Positions 6,659 through 6,708 of a stretch of 6,708 nucleotides of DNA are shown piece after piece (position 1 is the stretch's first letter; each line of letters starts with the position of its first letter). The DNA lies in contig JAOZMU010000189.1 in NCBI GenBank assembly GCA_029934165.1, forward strand, positions 1 through 6,708, written 5' to 3'. A program made the translations under genes and the position numbers. Below the pieces are notes generated by a model. It had not been told where the DNA came from. It was given only the letters and a program-made list of their open reading frames with translations, and searched no databases. The stretch comes from Bacteroidales bacterium. GTDB taxonomy: Bacteria; Bacteroidota; Bacteroidia; Bacteroidales; JAOZMU01.

Positions 6659-6708
6659 ACTTTGGACAAAATTATTAAAACTAATAAATAATAATCAATT
6701 AATAATCA
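6659..6708. other. A+T-rich tail after ygfK, no terminator seen
   Basis: The last 50 bases are mostly A and T with no hairpin followed by a T-run. Transcription of ygfK may continue into a gene beyond the window edge. Confidence 0.5.

Overview
The window is A+T-rich DNA that most likely comes from a member of the Bacteroidota. Three things point that way. The genes lack Shine-Dalgarno sequences. One intergenic promoter fits the Bacteroidota -33/-7 consensus exactly (TTTG, 19 nt, TAnnTTTG). One protein is a LolA-like periplasmic protein of a kind common in that phylum. This assignment is inference; no rRNA or taxonomic marker gene is present.

Layout. The left side (113-2910) is a minus-strand cluster of three genes, read right to left. 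The first is a secreted LolA-like protein (2206-2910). After a 73-nt gap comes a beta-class adenine DNA methyltransferase (727-2133). The third is a 205-residue protein (113-730) whose ATG overlaps the methyltransferase stop as ATGA; it looks like a PD-(D/E)XK-type restriction endonuclease. A strong hairpin with U-tracts on both strands (68-101) closes the cluster. The 466-bp divergent intergenic region (2911-3376) holds a minus-strand promoter (3063-3093), a 13-bp palindrome in its leader (2958-2970), and a 60-bp nested inverted repeat (3101-3160) just upstream of the promoter. The right side is one large plus-strand gene (3377-6658), a YgfK-type multidomain iron-sulfur flavoprotein of 1093 residues. 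The last 50 bases after it show no terminator, so its transcript may continue beyond the window.

Functional reading. The methyltransferase and the small coupled protein form a plausible compact restriction-modification module: the methyltransferase marks host sites and is translated first, and the nuclease is coupled behind it. It lies behind an unrelated periplasmic-protein gene and may share that gene's promoter. YgfK is an electron-transfer protein with a dihydroorotate-dehydrogenase-like barrel, a GltD-like FAD/NAD(P)H module and two ferredoxin-type [4Fe-4S] motifs. In enterobacteria it is linked to selenate reduction and to anaerobic purine/urate catabolism. No purine or molybdoenzyme genes are visible here, so its substrate in this organism cannot be read from the window.

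I did not find a convincingly new system. The best leads are the small putative nuclease with a Q-E-R variant of the catalytic motif, the nested dyad beside the promoter, and an A8 tract in ygfK where a slip in either direction would remove the C-terminal ferredoxin domain.
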